A DNA stretch of 64,000 nucleotides from Shinisaurus crocodilurus. Its lineage: Eukaryota > Chordata > Lepidosauria > Squamata > Shinisauridae. Shown here piece after piece: positions 1 through 11,366 of the stretch. The notes under the pieces are model-generated. The model saw only the letters and a program-made list of their open reading frames with translations, had not been told where the DNA came from and did no database searches. Position 1 is the first letter of the stretch. Each line of letters opens with the position of its first letter. The stretch lies in NCBI GenBank assembly GCA_021292165.1, contig CM037879.1, forward strand, positions 114,382,359-114,446,358. The letters run 5' to 3'. Made by a program: the position numbers and the translations under genes.

Positions 1-2589
1 GAAAGGAAAAGTATCACAGGGTATCATCTATCTCCTCTGTTCTACTACACAGCTTACCCATAAACTAACTCAGCTTGATTTCTAGCACACAAACGCAAGT
101 CATATAGAACACTTCTATAATCTCTGAAACAGACAGACAGAAGTGGCTGTTTGATGGGGATGCTAGAACTGTTTCGATGGAAATGAAATGAAAACAAAGG
201 CTAGGAAAATCAGTGTTTTCTAGCAGTGTATCTTCATAGAGATGTAAATAGTATTAAGATGCATTAAGTAATCACAGCAGTTTATGGGTTCTGTAGGAGA
301 GAGAGAGAGAGAGAGAGAGAGACTGGCATCCTTGTTATTGTTGCTATTTATTTATTATCATCATTCCACTAAGACTTCAAAGCCTGAGTTACAAACAAGA
401 GAGCTATTGCATTAAGCTTTATAGAAATACTAGCAAGATGGCCCACCAAGGCCCACCAACACACATACACACAGAGAGGGAGAACAAACCAATGCCATTC
501 GTGATAACTGCTTGACTACAGAATTTGCTAGCTGCTACGCACTAGTATTGGCTAGGCAGAGAACATATCAAAGTTTGAAACTATGCTCAAGCACCTTTGG
601 GCTTTACATGCAAGACCCAAAGAAAGCTGAGTCAGACTGAGTTTACCCAGACTCAAAACAGTGCATATTCCCCCGATTTTCACCATGTATATGTATGTAC
701 CCTACGAATTACCACCCAATATTGTCAGAACAACCTGCAGTGAAGCTAATGGAGTCTGACTGCTCTAACTCTTTGGAAGACAGCTGCAAAAGCTGTGTTG
801 GAAACCAGAAACATGCACATTTACAAAATGGTTCCTGAATAACCTGTGGAGCTGTTCGGCTCTTTTGTGTTTGGGAAGTCTACATTTTATGAGGTCATTT
901 ACAGACATAATCATGAGCAAATGTGACTTCTTTTATAGCCAAGGCAAATGAAGCATACCTTCAATTAGAAACTTCTGAAAATACACTGTGATAGCCTACT
1001 GAGAATGGAATTGCTTTTCTTTACAGCTATACACCCACCCATCTTAGAAGCCTGAGGTTTCAGATAAGTGCTGCAACTATCTTTCTTCATAAGCATCTTA
1101 GCTTGCTACGTCTACAGTGAGCTTTGGTGATTACCTTTACAATAACGTAGTGGATCCCATGATTCCCAAGATACTTCTGCTCTATTCAAGCCATTCAGTC
1201 TAGCTGTACACCTGATGCATATAATCTGCATGTATATATTTTATATGTGCAAACAATTGTTTTAAAAAACATATTTATCCAAAACTATTTGTGTGAAGGA
1301 TATCGACAAGATATCGCTTGGTACGAGACCTGTTTTGTATACTATCCTCTGAATCATCTACTGGGTTTTTCCATAACAAAACCAAAATGTAGAACACCAC
1401 ATTCTCAAGCTCTTCCTAAACTTGCTTTGTCAGCTATTCCATCCAAAACAAAATAGTTTTATGTTAGGGATCTAGAGCACCATGAGCTAGGGGAAATAGT
1501 CAATAAGTAAATAATAGAGAACAACAAGAAATAGCCTCTTCCAAGTATTGGTAAAAAAGATCTGATATTTTGTAAAATGATTATTTTTATATACTTTTGT
1601 TACCATTGTTTTGTGCTGTTTTTTATTGTATTTTATTTGTTTCATAATCTTGCATGCCATTGTGGAATCAAAGATAAGTGGTATAGCTATTTTATAGAAA
1701 TTCTAGCAGACAATAGAAAAAACCATTGCTGAAGGAGACCGTCACTGTCCCTATTCAGGGAGGCTGAGTGTTGGAATCACAAGTCAAATCTGTTGCAGAT
1801 TTCTCTGACATCCGTATTCCGTAGCCAGTGCCCTGTGCTTGTGAACTTAGCTGCTTCACTAAATATGTGGAGTGGATGATAAGGTTATTCCCTCAGCAAC
1901 ACTGCCTAGTCTCTTGGGAAGGTGACCCAGAAAAATACTTTCTATGCACCCACAGCTCAATGGGCATGTACAACTTGTATTGTGCATTTGGTAATTTACA
2001 GACATAATCTGGGATGCACTATTGGGCCTTCCTATTTCGCCATTCCCACAAACTGCACCTAGCTAGGCTGCCATGGCCAGAGTCTATGCTGTGTGGGTTT
2101 GATCCTGATAGTAAACATGAGCTCATGGTTGTTTACAGATTCTTTAGATGATGTCACGTGATCCTCCAGTTTTGCTTCTGTTCTTAAACAGCATTTTCAG
2201 AATGGTTTTTTTACAGCAGGGAAAATGCAGTATTATTTGCAAAAGTGAAAGAAAACGCTTTTTCCACTTGCACATTTGTGCTATTCCGCTACACCACAGT
2301 GCCACCTAGAGGTTATATAGTGGAAGAGCAGGGAAGGAAACACTCTTTATGTAGTGTTCGGATCTCAATTCTGTGACAAAGCCGAAAGTAGATATAGCAG
2401 ATTAACATCCTCATGTAGAAAAGCTCCATATGTAAACATACAATGGTATACAACAAATAATGTTTTCAGCCCTCTACTACTTTTACTGTACTTGAACAGA
2501 TATTGGCTATAAGGTGCCAACATTATTTGACTTTCCAAATAACAGGACAGTTTGGCAGGCAATACGAGACGGAGAGGCGGGTAAGAAAT
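1..2589. other. unassigned AT-rich sequence
   Basis: I see no convincing gene, RNA or mobile-element terminus in this stretch. It holds a short (GA)n microsatellite at 298-322. Small ORFs (for example 69 codons at 1247-1456) have no recognisable motif and look like chance. Confidence 0.5.
298..322. repeat. (GA)n microsatellite
   Basis: About 12 uninterrupted GA dinucleotides. Confidence 0.95.
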
Positions 2590-2591
2590 AA

Positions 2592-2635
<44 letters not shown>

Positions 2636-2652
2636 ATATTATTATTATTATT
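2590..2652. repeat. (AAT)n/(ATT)n inverted microsatellite
   Basis: A run of AAT units switches at about 2621 to ATT units, so the two halves can pair with each other. This is a simple repeat with hairpin potential. Confidence 0.9.
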
Positions 2653-4640
2653 ACAATCCTATCTTCCATTTTAGCACTTGCAGTACAGAAGCTTAGATCG
2701 CAACAGATTTTGTGGCATCCTATTAAATAATGTTACAGTTAGGGCTAAGAGTGCCTTCTTGTTGCAGTGATTTCCCAGTGTGTAAACAGAAGAACGGTTC
2801 TCACAATCCTTAAAATGCTAGAGGTTTAATTGGAAACAGGCTGGAAGCTACTACAAAGGAATTCCTACTATCACTCAGTTTCAAGAATCCCTTTTGCCTT
2901 GGGCCAGATAGGGCATAATAAAACTCCTGTTAATAACTAGAGAAAATTAAACATACTCAAATTTAACAAAACTAAGTTAGTAACAAGAATTGGGCTATAC
3001 TTCTGCTAGCCTACATTGAAGAGTGGACTTTGTGTAGATGTGAAGTTTTTGCAGCTGAACCAATATTGTGTCTTTTCCCCCTTTACTCAGCAAGCACTGG
3101 AGCATTCAGTAGTTGATGATGGTGCCTCAGAGCAGTTGCTTTTATGTTTATTCCACACATCTCCAGGAGACCTGTTTTCATAAAGGTTTATTTCATCATC
3201 TTATTTTAAATGTGTTGGGTAGGCAAAAAGAAGCCTCTGCACTTGAGCAGACAGTAAATTAAGCTCTCCGAGAGCACTTTTACCTGGAGATTTGTTTTAT
3301 TTTATTATAATAGATACCAGTGAAGGACTGAGGCATGTTTTTTTATCTGAAATCAGGAGCAAATGGTAATAGCTTGTAGTTCAAATATGCTAGAAACGAA
3401 AAAATAAAGACAAAGAAACTTACATAAAAATCAGGCAAAATGATTCAAATTGCTGGAATGTAAGCTTTGTGAAAATCAGATTGTTGTTGCATACACACTA
3501 ACTAACCCAGACTCAGTCCACTTAAAAGTATTGTCCCATCTACTTGGTGTCCTTCAGGGTATTGTGAAAACCTTTGAAAGCTACATCTTTTTCTGTCTGA
3601 CCTTAATACAGAAATGGTGGCTTCCCCCCACTTTTGCAAACTTTGCTACTGTCATCAGTGCCTTACTAAGAGGCCTGCAAAATGTTATAACAGAGATTCA
3701 TTCAGGGCTATTCCGTGGTTTCCACAGAAACAGCCTCTATGGATGAAAATTCCACATTTTAGTATAAAACACAATAGAGTCCTAAAGCTTCCAACTACAG
3801 TCAGCCATTTTGGCAAAAACAACAGAGGTTCTTCTTCTCATGCTGCCTCTGGGATGCAGATGGACCGTCCTATAAATATGAATCCTTTACTTACCTCTGC
3901 ACTGTTGCATGTATTTTACCACACACAATGTGTGGTACACAAAGATGAATGTAGTATGTACTGTAACTCAGGATCCTTGTTTTGTGACCTGCCAGCTGCT
4001 TGAATATCCCCCCATTTTTGCTCTTCCTGGCAGGTAAACAGCAAAAATAGGATGCTCAATCAGCCCCTGGAGAGTTGCCATACATGGGCAGTGGGCTATG
4101 TTTAGATTGGTGTATCACATGTTATTCAAGCCTATATTATAAAGTGGTTTAGAGTCAATGTATACATTACATACATCCACATGCATCTTTTATCCAAAAT
4201 TTTACTTTTTAAAAAAGAGAGAACCATTTCTGAGGCTGTAAATTTCAGTGGGGAAGGGACTGCTTCCCTTCTGGCCATTTTCCAATGAAAATTCGTCCAA
4301 GCTGCGCCTTTTCTCCAGCAGAGTAAAAGCAGATTTTTGGGAGGGGGGAAGCTTAATGCTCAACCACCCAGAAGGTATAGCGTTATAAGAAGACTTCCCC
4401 TGCTTTACTCCCCCTCATTCCCTGAAACTCAGAGAGTGTTGGGGTTTTGTTTTGTTTTTTAAAACATCCGTGAAAAGGATAGTCATGGCTACACAACAGG
4501 AACTCTTCTCCTCTTCTGGTTTTATCAAACATGTGGGTCTTCTGCAGAGATTTCTCTAATGCCAATTCCTTGAAGAAGAAATGTTAACAAGAGTCTACTC
4601 CTCGTGGCCATACTTCCCTTCCTCCTTCCAAGAAGATCCA
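2653..4640. other. unassigned sequence
   Basis: No recognisable gene or repeat terminus. The 129-codon ORF at 3614-4003 has no familiar motif, no splice context that I can support, and no conserved neighbour, so I do not call it a gene. Confidence 0.4.
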
Positions 4641-4646
4641 CACAAT

Positions 4647-5170
4647 GGCTTCTAACCGAAAAACTTTATTAGGACAGATGCCAGCCTAGCAAACTGCCTT
4701 AGAATTACAAAAGAAGTGAGTTGCAGAGTCAATCACAAAAGAACCAAGCTTAGTTAGAATACCAGCCATTAAGGAAGATTGCCCTATTGTTGAGAAGTTG
4801 ATTCCAGACTGGGAACCTCTCCTCCCTTCCAGACTCAAATTACCCACACCCCTAAGGTGGTTCCTTATTCTTAAAGGCCAATCTCTTGGAGGGCCTGACT
4901 TTCTTCAGCTGATCCATCCTCCTTAGCTGACCTCTGACCCAGGGGTTAGTGATGCTTGATTCATCCTCTTCCCAAATCCCAATCAGAGAGCTCAGGCTGC
5001 TTTCCCATGGAATTTGACACCGATTGATCCTCCCTGTTGAGTTTATCCCTAAGTCTGCTGGCCTTGGAGACTCAGGTGCATCTTCCCTCCCCTCCATCTC
5101 CTACTCCTCCCCATCTTCCTCAGAATCTGTTCCCAGATCCTCCGGAAGAGTGGGCCCAGTCCTTACACTG
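4647..5170 (-). mobile_element. possible LTR or retroelement 3' region (weak)
   Basis: On the minus strand the segment runs from a TGTAAGG-type start to a CA end. A polyadenylation signal AATAAA lies at plus 4665-4670 (read in reverse), followed by a short tail, which is LTR-like organisation. An 81-codon ORF (plus 4852-5097, minus strand) lies inside it. I could not find matching target-site duplications and recognise no gag or pol motif. It could equally be the 3' end of another repeat class. Confidence 0.25.
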
Positions 5171-5639
5171 CTTCTTCTCAGTTGGAAGAAAATCTATACC
5201 GTTATCTGTAGCTGAAAATAAACTGGAGCAGATGCCAATGCAAAGAGTGGAACACAGCTGTGTGTATCTTGACATTTTGATTCAGCTAAGGACCTGCCCT
5301 ATACAGGCATTCACCCAAATGTATGAGGGCTCAAAGTGTGTAGGGTGATGGACCACATATGCTGTCTCTCTGGCAATACATCTCTATGTGCTAGCTCCTG
5401 CCCCCTCAGTCCTCAGCTTTGCCACATTGAGTGGGAACCTCTGAAGTAGGGTCCTACTTCCATTTGCTTAAACATCAGTAGAACACTCCATGTGATCAAG
5501 GATTCTAATAAAGCAGGGTCCTTAATCATGTGGAGTGTTCAACTTGCATTCAAGTGAACGCAAGTAGAACTCTGCTCTCAGCAAGATTGGGGACTTGGGG
5601 CCAAAGTCATTGCTTTAAATCTGTGTCGAGCACCCATGT

Positions 5640-5772
5640 CTTTTGTTCATTTTTACTCTAGAGTAGATGCAGCGGGCCTGAGGCAGATCTCTAAAGCTAC
5701 CCATCCCCCACACTGGGGTCCCAATCTGAACTGGACCTCCTGCACCTACTCTAGAGTAAAAATGAACAAAAG
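5640..5772. repeat. hairpin element with 32-bp inverted arms
   Basis: Bases 5640-5671 and 5741-5772 are reverse complements with one mismatch, separated by about 69 bases. Both arms carry the palindromic core CTCTAGAG. Weaker complementarity continues a few bases outside the arms. The structure resembles a small foldback MITE, but I see no clear duplication around it. Confidence 0.75.
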
Positions 5773-5799
5773 ATGTAGCTGCGAGAAACAGCTTCAAAG

Positions 5800-6106
5800 T
5801 AATGTCTGTTTTGGCCCTGTGAAGCAGAGCTAGTTTTCACAGAGATGTAAGGAGTAGGGTCAGAGTGTGTGGTCCTGTTTCCCTACACACTGAGTCCTCA
5901 TGAATTTGGGAGAATGCCTGCATAAGGCTAAAGTAGTTAAGGAAACAATTATTAAAGCCATAAGTATAAACATCTGATATAGATCAACAACATATGAAAA
6001 CTAAAGCACATTGCAACAGTCCATGTACAACATGTATTAAAAATAAACCAGATAGACGGACAATAAAATATGCGCACACACACACACGCATGCGTGTGCG
6101 CGCGCG

Positions 6107-6150
<44 letters not shown>

Positions 6151-6990
6151 CAGAGATAACTATGTCAAAAACTGTACACGTTTTGACCTAATAGGCTTTC
6201 TTCATCGGTGTACTAAACAATCCATATCCACAGCCTCTTCAACTAACATGCTTTGGGAACAATATGGTGATTGAACTATGTTTTATTCACATTTTGAACC
6301 ACATAAAGATTTTGTATGGTTTTAAGCATAGCATCATGTAAAGGCCAGTCCTGTTTACAGCCAATGTTTTTCCTTTCTGCTGCTCTTTCAGTGAAACCCC
6401 CCCACCTGTTTTGGGATTTGTTCTCCTTCCTAGAGGGAGAAGGAATGACACACTGAACATCACAAAGCAACATAGACAATCAATTTCAGCTCCATGTTGA
6501 TGTCAATAAGGGCAAATGAAGTTCATTCTGAATGAGAGCAATGCTTCCTTAATAGGCAAAGAATTGTTTTCTCCTTTTGAAACAATCACTGAAAAATTGC
6601 CAAAGGGATGATGCCAATGAAAATGTTCTCAACAATCGATCCACTCCCTTTTCAGACCTAGACCATATTCTTTTTAAAATGATTTTTAAAACAGTTTTGA
6701 TTACTGTTTTGAGGACAACATGCCTGATGATATCTGGACATATATCATAATATTTGCATACACAGTGGCCTTATTGTCAGGCTTTAGCCTAGATACAAAA
6801 TGGGCTGCAGCTGAGGTCCAGTTATGGAAGGGATGGACAAAGATTAAGGGGACATGGTCACAGATGGGCTGGAGATCAGGCAGATTAAGATCAACGAGCC
6901 AGGGGGAAATGCAATGTCAGAACCAGGCAGAAGGTTAAGCCCCAAGGCATCATAGAGGGTTAAAGGGGGCAGAAGCAGATATGAGGTCAA
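5800..6990. other. unassigned sequence around a CA/CG tract
   Basis: Apart from the alternating CA/CG repeat at 6071-6148, I recognise nothing here. About 6800-7020 is purine-rich and vaguely repetitive, without a family I can name. Confidence 0.4.
6071..6148. repeat. (CA)n/(CG)n alternating purine-pyrimidine tract
   Basis: About 78 bases of almost perfect purine-pyrimidine alternation, with a CG-rich centre between CA-rich flanks. Such tracts are known to favour the Z-DNA conformation. The centre is locally self-complementary. Confidence 0.9.
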
Positions 6991-6999
6991 AGGCAGGGG

Positions 7000-7290
7000 T
7001 CACAACTAGGATGCGGGAGAAATTAGTTAGGTTTGCATTTCAATGTGAACTTACCAAATGTTGCACTTCCAAAGCAACACATGCACCAAAACCTTTGCAA
7101 TGGATTTCCCCAATTAAAACACATGTACAAAAATACACACATTGGGGGGAAATGCACCAAAAAATGTGACTGAAAATAACATTCAAATATTCATTATATT
7201 AGGAAAATTGTTTGCAAAAATGTGTATCTTAGGGGAAATTCTGTACAAAAATTCATGTATTGTATTAGGAGAAATGCACACAAACATGCA
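7000..7290. repeat. AT-rich interspersed repeat, hAT/MITE-interior type
   Basis: The segment contains loosely repeated phrases around AAATGCACA and AAAATGTGT. They resemble the sequence at 50,640-50,790, which ends in a CATCCCTA terminus. I infer that both are interiors of TAGGGATG-type DNA elements. The boundaries here are not visible. Confidence 0.35.
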
Positions 7291-7334
7291 CACCATTTAT
7301 TATTGTTGTTGGTATTGTTATTGCTATTGTTATT

Positions 7335-7895
7335 ATTTATGTTATTACATTTCTAAACCGTCCAACAGCTGAAGCTCTTGTGCAGTTCACAGCAGTTAAA
7401 ACCATAACAAGAACACGACAAAACATAACATGAAATTTTCTGCTGTATTTTATACAATATTTTGTTATTGTATTTCTGTTTTGTGAATTGCTGTGAACTG
7501 CCCAGAGAGCTTCAGCTATTGGGTGGTATAAGAATGAAATAATAATGAATAATAATATAAGTCTTTAAACGGTTAAAACTACAGTATAAAATTAAAAACA
7601 AAATAAAACCCAGCAGCAGTGCAAAGATTTAAATTACAGTAGCAGATTTAAAAACAACAGAAACCAAAAGTCTAAAATGCCTGAGAAAATAAGAAAGTCT
7701 TCACCTGGCACCAAAATACCACAATATAGGTGCCAGGTGACAATCTCTCTGGGGAGATCATTCGACAACCAGGGTGCCACAATACAAAAGCCTCTCTTTT
7801 TAGGAGCCACCCACCTCACTTCATTTGGCGAGGGCTCCCAGAGAAAGACTGCTGAAGATGATCTTAGGGTCTGGGCAGGAATATATGGGAAGAGA
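7335..7895 (-). mobile_element. L2-like LINE 3' region, antisense
   Basis: The segment carries phrases that I associate with the 3' region of squamate L2-like LINEs in antisense: the tail phrase around CAACAGCTGAAGCTCT (7,355-7,375), the CACCTGGCACCAAAATA block, and the GGAGATCATTCGACAACC block at about 7,757. A short opposite-strand copy of the same LINE tail (about 7,476-7,540, with AGCTTCAGCTATTGGG) interrupts it, so the two tails face each other as an inverted pair. No coding part is retained. The family assignment is from memory of the repeat and not from a protein motif. Confidence 0.55.
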
Positions 7896-8110
7896 CAGGG
7901 CCGGTGCTACCATTAGGCCAACTAGGCAGCTGCCTAGGGCGCAGGGCTAAAGGGGGCGCCAGAAACGCCTTGAAAAAAAAATACAGCACTCCCAAGTGTG
8001 AAGGGGGGGCACTAAATACTCAAGTGTCATGGTGCTCTATTCCTCTAGCTGCTGCATAGTCAGAGAGAGCCTCTTTCATCATTTATTTACAATGGTGGAG
8101 GATCGATTCC
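7896..8110. mobile_element. DNA-element end, CAGGGCCGG type
   Basis: It begins with CAGGGCCGGTGCTACC and continues into GGCAGCTGCCTAGGGCGC, a terminal sequence that recurs in vertebrate genomes and looks like a hAT-type end. I could not pair it with a right end and TSD. A partly similar CCGGCCTTG occurs at about 8,331 without a matching duplication. Confidence 0.4.
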
Positions 8111-8345
8111 TGAACTCAATGATGCGACGGAACCCTGCGTAGGCGCGCTGGACCCCTGTGGCGTGTTCTGTGCCTGCACAGGGTCCCATCGCGTCATTTC
8201 CGGGCTCGGAAGTGACGGACGGGGCTGGAGAAGCCCGATCGAGCAGCGCGGAGAACCTCTCCGCGCTGCTCAGAAAATCGAGTCGGGTTGGCGCCCCCAC
8301 GGAAGATCGGGTCGGGGGCGCGACCCGGCCTTGGATCCATGCCTA
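8110..8345. repeat. GC-rich foldback family, copy e
   Basis: CpG-dense segment sharing three modules with copies at 9.4, 10.1, 11.4, 24.5 and 25.0 kb. They are a GCGCTGGACCCCTG block, a GGGTCCCATCGCGTCA block ending near GGAAGTGACG, and a GAGCAGCGCGGAGAACC block (about 8,240) that is self-complementary. Its base composition contrasts sharply with the AT-rich surroundings. Confidence 0.65.
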
Positions 8346-8349
8346 TTTC

Positions 8350-8547
8350 TATCATTGAAAGCTCTGCTATTGTGTTTTTCTTTTAAGACAAAAGATGTTA
8401 ATTAGTTCGGACAACTGTATGAGTTGTTTTTCGAAAAACTAAAACCTTGGTATTCAGGTTTAATTGCAGTGTTGGCACTTTGAAATAAATAAGTTGGTTT
8501 TGTGTTGCAGTTTGGGCACTCAGGCTCAAAAAGGTTCACCATCACTG
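8350..8547 (-). mobile_element. hAT transposon end (CAGTGATGG family), fragment
   Basis: The reverse complement of this segment matches the first ~200 bases of the hAT at 59,083-60,833, at roughly nine bases in ten. It starts with the same terminus (CAGTGATGGTGAACC against CAGTGATGGCAAACC) and reads through to the CTTTCAATGATA block. Only this one end is present; the sequence breaks off at about 8,350 next to the GC-rich copy e. No TSD could be assigned. Confidence 0.8.
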
Positions 8548-8559
8548 CCTAGACGGTAC

Positions 8560-9388
8560 CCTGTTCCCTGAGGCCTAGTCTGCTTGGCTTCCTGAGGATC
8601 CAGAGTTCTAGGAGAGCAGAAGATAAGGAACTGGAGACTGCCTACTGGCTTGGTTTAAGTCCTCCCATCAACACCTTGGAATTATACCTTGGAATTTATT
8701 CCATCTAAAGTGGAATTATACACTTTAGATGGAAATTGCTATGTTATTAAATGTATGTTTGCATGAAGGTTCTCAAGTTAGGATTCATGATGGATTGCCA
8801 TAGGCAGGACTGGTTTATATACTTTCTGGAAAGCTCTCACAGCTGAGAGTTCTCACTAGTGTTTTGACTTTGAGACCTTAGGCATGTTTTACTCAAAGGA
8901 GCGTGGAGACTCATATAACGCAGTTCCTGCTGCCCATTTTTAAGTCTCAGTAGTCCCTTTTGCTTTTGGCAAAGCAAGGTTTGAAAGTATAACAACAATG
9001 AACAACATTTCATGTTAGAATAAGGTTTTGATCGAAATACTTAAAGCTGGTCTATAGGTCAAAATAGTTCCCTAGTTAGGTTAAGAAAACAATCTGCTCA
9101 AACTTTCCTATGTAGCACTAAAGACATAATTGGACCAGATGAAGTTACTTGGGAGCTATAATATAAGAATATCACAGCCCATATCAACTTCTACTGCTGC
9201 TTTTGTATGCCAAGGCTACCTGTAATTTCAGTTCATCTTACTCCATGATTATTGGGAGGTCGGGAATCTCACCTCTGACTACCACAATCATATATTTTTC
9301 TTTATGTGTGAGTAGCTTTTTTTATCCAACGTTGCACAGGTCGTCATTTTCCTATAGGCACTAGTTGTTTGAAATTCCTTAATGTAGC
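8560..9388. other. unassigned sequence
   Basis: No gene or element terminus recognised. It holds a small hairpin (8699-8734, 14-bp arms and 8-base loop) and the first copy of a 91-bp direct repeat (9137-9227). Confidence 0.5.
9137..9227 (+). repeat. 91-bp perfect direct repeat, copy 1
   Basis: Identical over 91 bases to 9906-9996, offset by 769 bases. Copy 1 lies in otherwise unassigned flanking sequence. Copy 2 lies between a Helitron minisatellite and Helitron body sequence. Confidence 0.95.
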
Positions 9389-9702
9389 TAGTGATGGATG
9401 CATTCACCTCACGCGGCCGTAGCGGGCTGAAATCAGCCCCACACATCCGTGCGGGGCTCGTGCGGGCTTACCTGGCTCCAGCGGCGGCTCACCTCTTAAA
9501 CAGCCCTGTTGCCCTGGTTTCCCCCGCCAAAAACATAGCACGGGGGTCCAGCGCGCCAGAGCAGGGTCCCGTCTGTCACTTACGCCATGCCGGAAGTGAC
9601 ATGATGGGACCAGCGAGCCAGTCATGGCCAGTTCCAGCAGTGCAGAGAAAGCTCCATGCCGCTCAGAAGATCGAACCAGGGGGCTGCCGCCGTGGAGAGG
9701 CG
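9389..9702. repeat. GC-rich foldback family, copy a
   Basis: It starts with TAGTGATGGATGCATTCACC, similar to the TAGTGGTG and TAGGGATG ends of sister copies. It contains the CCTGTTGCCCTGGTTTC block, the GGGGGTCCAGCGCGCC block, and paired CACTTACGCC / GGAAGTGAC motifs. The far end merges into Helitron minisatellite units at about 9,703, so the right terminus is not defined. Confidence 0.65.
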
Positions 9703-9905
9703 AGACTACACAATGAAATCCCAGCTCCTCCGGGACTACCAGCTCCCCCGGGACTGCACAATGAAATCCCTGCTCCCCCCCGGACTACACAATGAAATCC
9801 CTGCTTCCCCCCCCCCCCGGGACTTTACAATGAAATCCCAGCTCCCCCCCCCGGGACTACCCAACAATGAAATCCCTGTTCCCCCTCCCCCTCCCCATCG
9901 GGACT
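9703..9905 (-). repeat. Helitron-associated minisatellite, copy A
   Basis: Five to six units of about 30-36 bases, each with an ACAATGAAATCCC core followed by a C-run and a CCGGGACTA block. The same unit forms the long array at 41,608-42,135 inside the complete Helitron. I infer that this is the equivalent part of a second, damaged Helitron. Confidence 0.75.
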
Positions 9906-9996
9906 AGATGAAGTTACTTGGGAGCTATAATATAAGAATATCACAGCCCATATCAACTTCTACTGCTGCTTTTGTATGCCAAGGCTACCTGTAATT
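9906..9996 (+). repeat. 91-bp perfect direct repeat, copy 2
   Basis: Identical to 9137-9227. On its right it joins directly to Helitron body sequence (GCAGTTCATATGAACATT). Confidence 0.95.
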
Positions 9997-11366
9997 ATCT
10001 GCAGTTCATATGAACATTTTGTTTTGATGTAAGAGAGATTTGCATATCTGCTCCTGATTGGGCCCCTGTGGCAGTTCATAGTGGTGGGGCCGAGCCTGGA
10101 GTCGGCTGGAGGCTCGCTCCGGGCTCGGCCCCCCGCAAGCGGAGGCGGCCCGATCTCGCTCTTCAGAGCGGTGCGGAGCGTTCTCTGCACTGCTCGCGCC
10201 GCTCAAGCCGCCTCCGCCGCTGATGGACCCCCCCACGCATGGACCCCCCCACGCATGGACCCCCCACTGCCACCCCCGCCGGACCCTCCCCGCCACCCAC
10301 CGCTGCCACCAGGACCCCCCCGCCGCCTACCTGGTCCTGCGCGCCACCTCCGCCGCCGCCGGAGCCACTGCTCCAGCGCACTGGACCCCCGCCCGCGCTC
10401 TGTTTTGGTGGGAGGAACCAGGGCAACAGGGCTTAAACAGCCCTGTCGCCCTGGTTTCCCGCACCAAAAACAGAGCGCGGGGGTCCAGCGCGACGGAGCA
10501 GGGTCCCGTCGCGTCACTTCCTCCGTGCCGGAAGTGATGCAACGGGACCAGCGGACAGGGAGGCAGGCTCTCCACAGAGCCGGAGAGCCTGCAGGTAAGC
10601 CCGCGCAGGTGGCCGAGTAGCCTTCAGGCCTTGCTCCTGTCTGCCAGGCTACTTGGGTACATCCCTAGTTTCATACCAACATTCTAAATGCCGTTGGGGT
10701 AATTTGCATAACCACTCCTGAATGGCCCCTACGAACGTTCCAAGTGACGCCATTGGCTATCTTCTATTTTGGGCCGTACAGGCACAGCGATGGTTTTTTG
10801 GAGATTTGAACCCACCAGTCTTTGTCCTTGGCTGATGGAGAGTGTGTGCGCCAGGTTTGGGGCAGATCTGTCCAACTAGGAGCCTACGCGACGCATGCAA
10901 ACCGTACGGACATACGGATGGACAAACTTTCAAATTTATATAGTAGATAAAGAAAAACCCTACAGGATAGCCCGCACACACAACAGTCATTCATTCAGTC
11001 AGGCATTTAAAAAGTTTCCCTCCCTTTTCACCCCCTTAGAGAACATTCTAAATGCCCTAGGGGAGATTTGCATACCCATTCCTATTGGACTCTGCAAGAA
11101 TTCATACGAACATTCTAAGTGTCGTAAGGGCTATTTACATAACTGCTCCTATTGGCTCCTGCAGCAATTATGAGGTGAGGCTGATTTGCATAACTGATTC
11201 CCTTGTTGTTTTGCCCATAGGAGATATGAGAGTGGGGCGATTTCCGCTCCCTTTCCCCCCTTAGGGGTGGAATTTCCAAAAACCCTTCCTTAGTGGGTGT
11301 CTACGTCATAAAAAACAATGTTCCTTCAAAATTTCACGTTCCCTTAAACAGTTTGATTAAACGGTT
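9997..11366 (-). mobile_element. Helitron copy A, damaged
   Basis: The segment is collinear with 42,150-43,075 of the complete Helitron. It shares repeated GAGATTTGCATA.CCGCTCCT motifs, the CGCCATTGGCTATC block, the GATGGAGAGTGTG / GGTTTGGGGCAGATC block, and the GGAATTTCCAAAAACCCTTCC block, ending at GATTAAACGGTT. It is interrupted by GC-rich copy b (10,079-10,667). A TATATAGTAGA|T phrase at 10,936-10,948 resembles the 5' terminus of copy B, so copy A may be a chimera of two subfamilies. No ORF of a Rep/helicase protein is present, so it is non-autonomous. Confidence 0.75.
10079..10667. repeat. GC-rich foldback family, copy b, inserted in Helitron copy A
   Basis: It starts TAGTGGTGGGGCC and ends ACATCCCTA. 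Helitron sequence resumes on both sides (left ...GCAGTTCATA, right TTCATACCAACATTC), so this is an insertion. An imperfect 8-base duplication is visible (AGTTCATA at the left, GTTTCATA at the right; 6 of 8 match). The interior is very GC- and CpG-rich. It holds a short tandem repeat of a CCCCACGCATGGAC unit (10,228-10,262), the CCTGTTGCCCTGGTTTC-type blocks in inverted pairs, and GTCGCGTCACTTCC / GGAAGTGATGC arms. ORFs in it (up to 179 codons) are composition artefacts. Confidence 0.75.

Noticed and set aside
3614..4003. 129-codon plus-strand ORF
   Set aside because: No motif; overlaps another ORF in a second frame; no coding-like context. It could not be supported as a gene from sequence alone.
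7896..8331. Complete element CAGGGCCGG...CCGGCCTTG
   Set aside because: The flanking octamers GGAAGAGA and GATCCATG do not match, so the right end may be coincidental.
10081..10620. 179-codon ORF in GC-rich DNA
   Set aside because: Stops are rare at this GC content. The sequence is a foldback repeat with ORFs on both strands and no domain.
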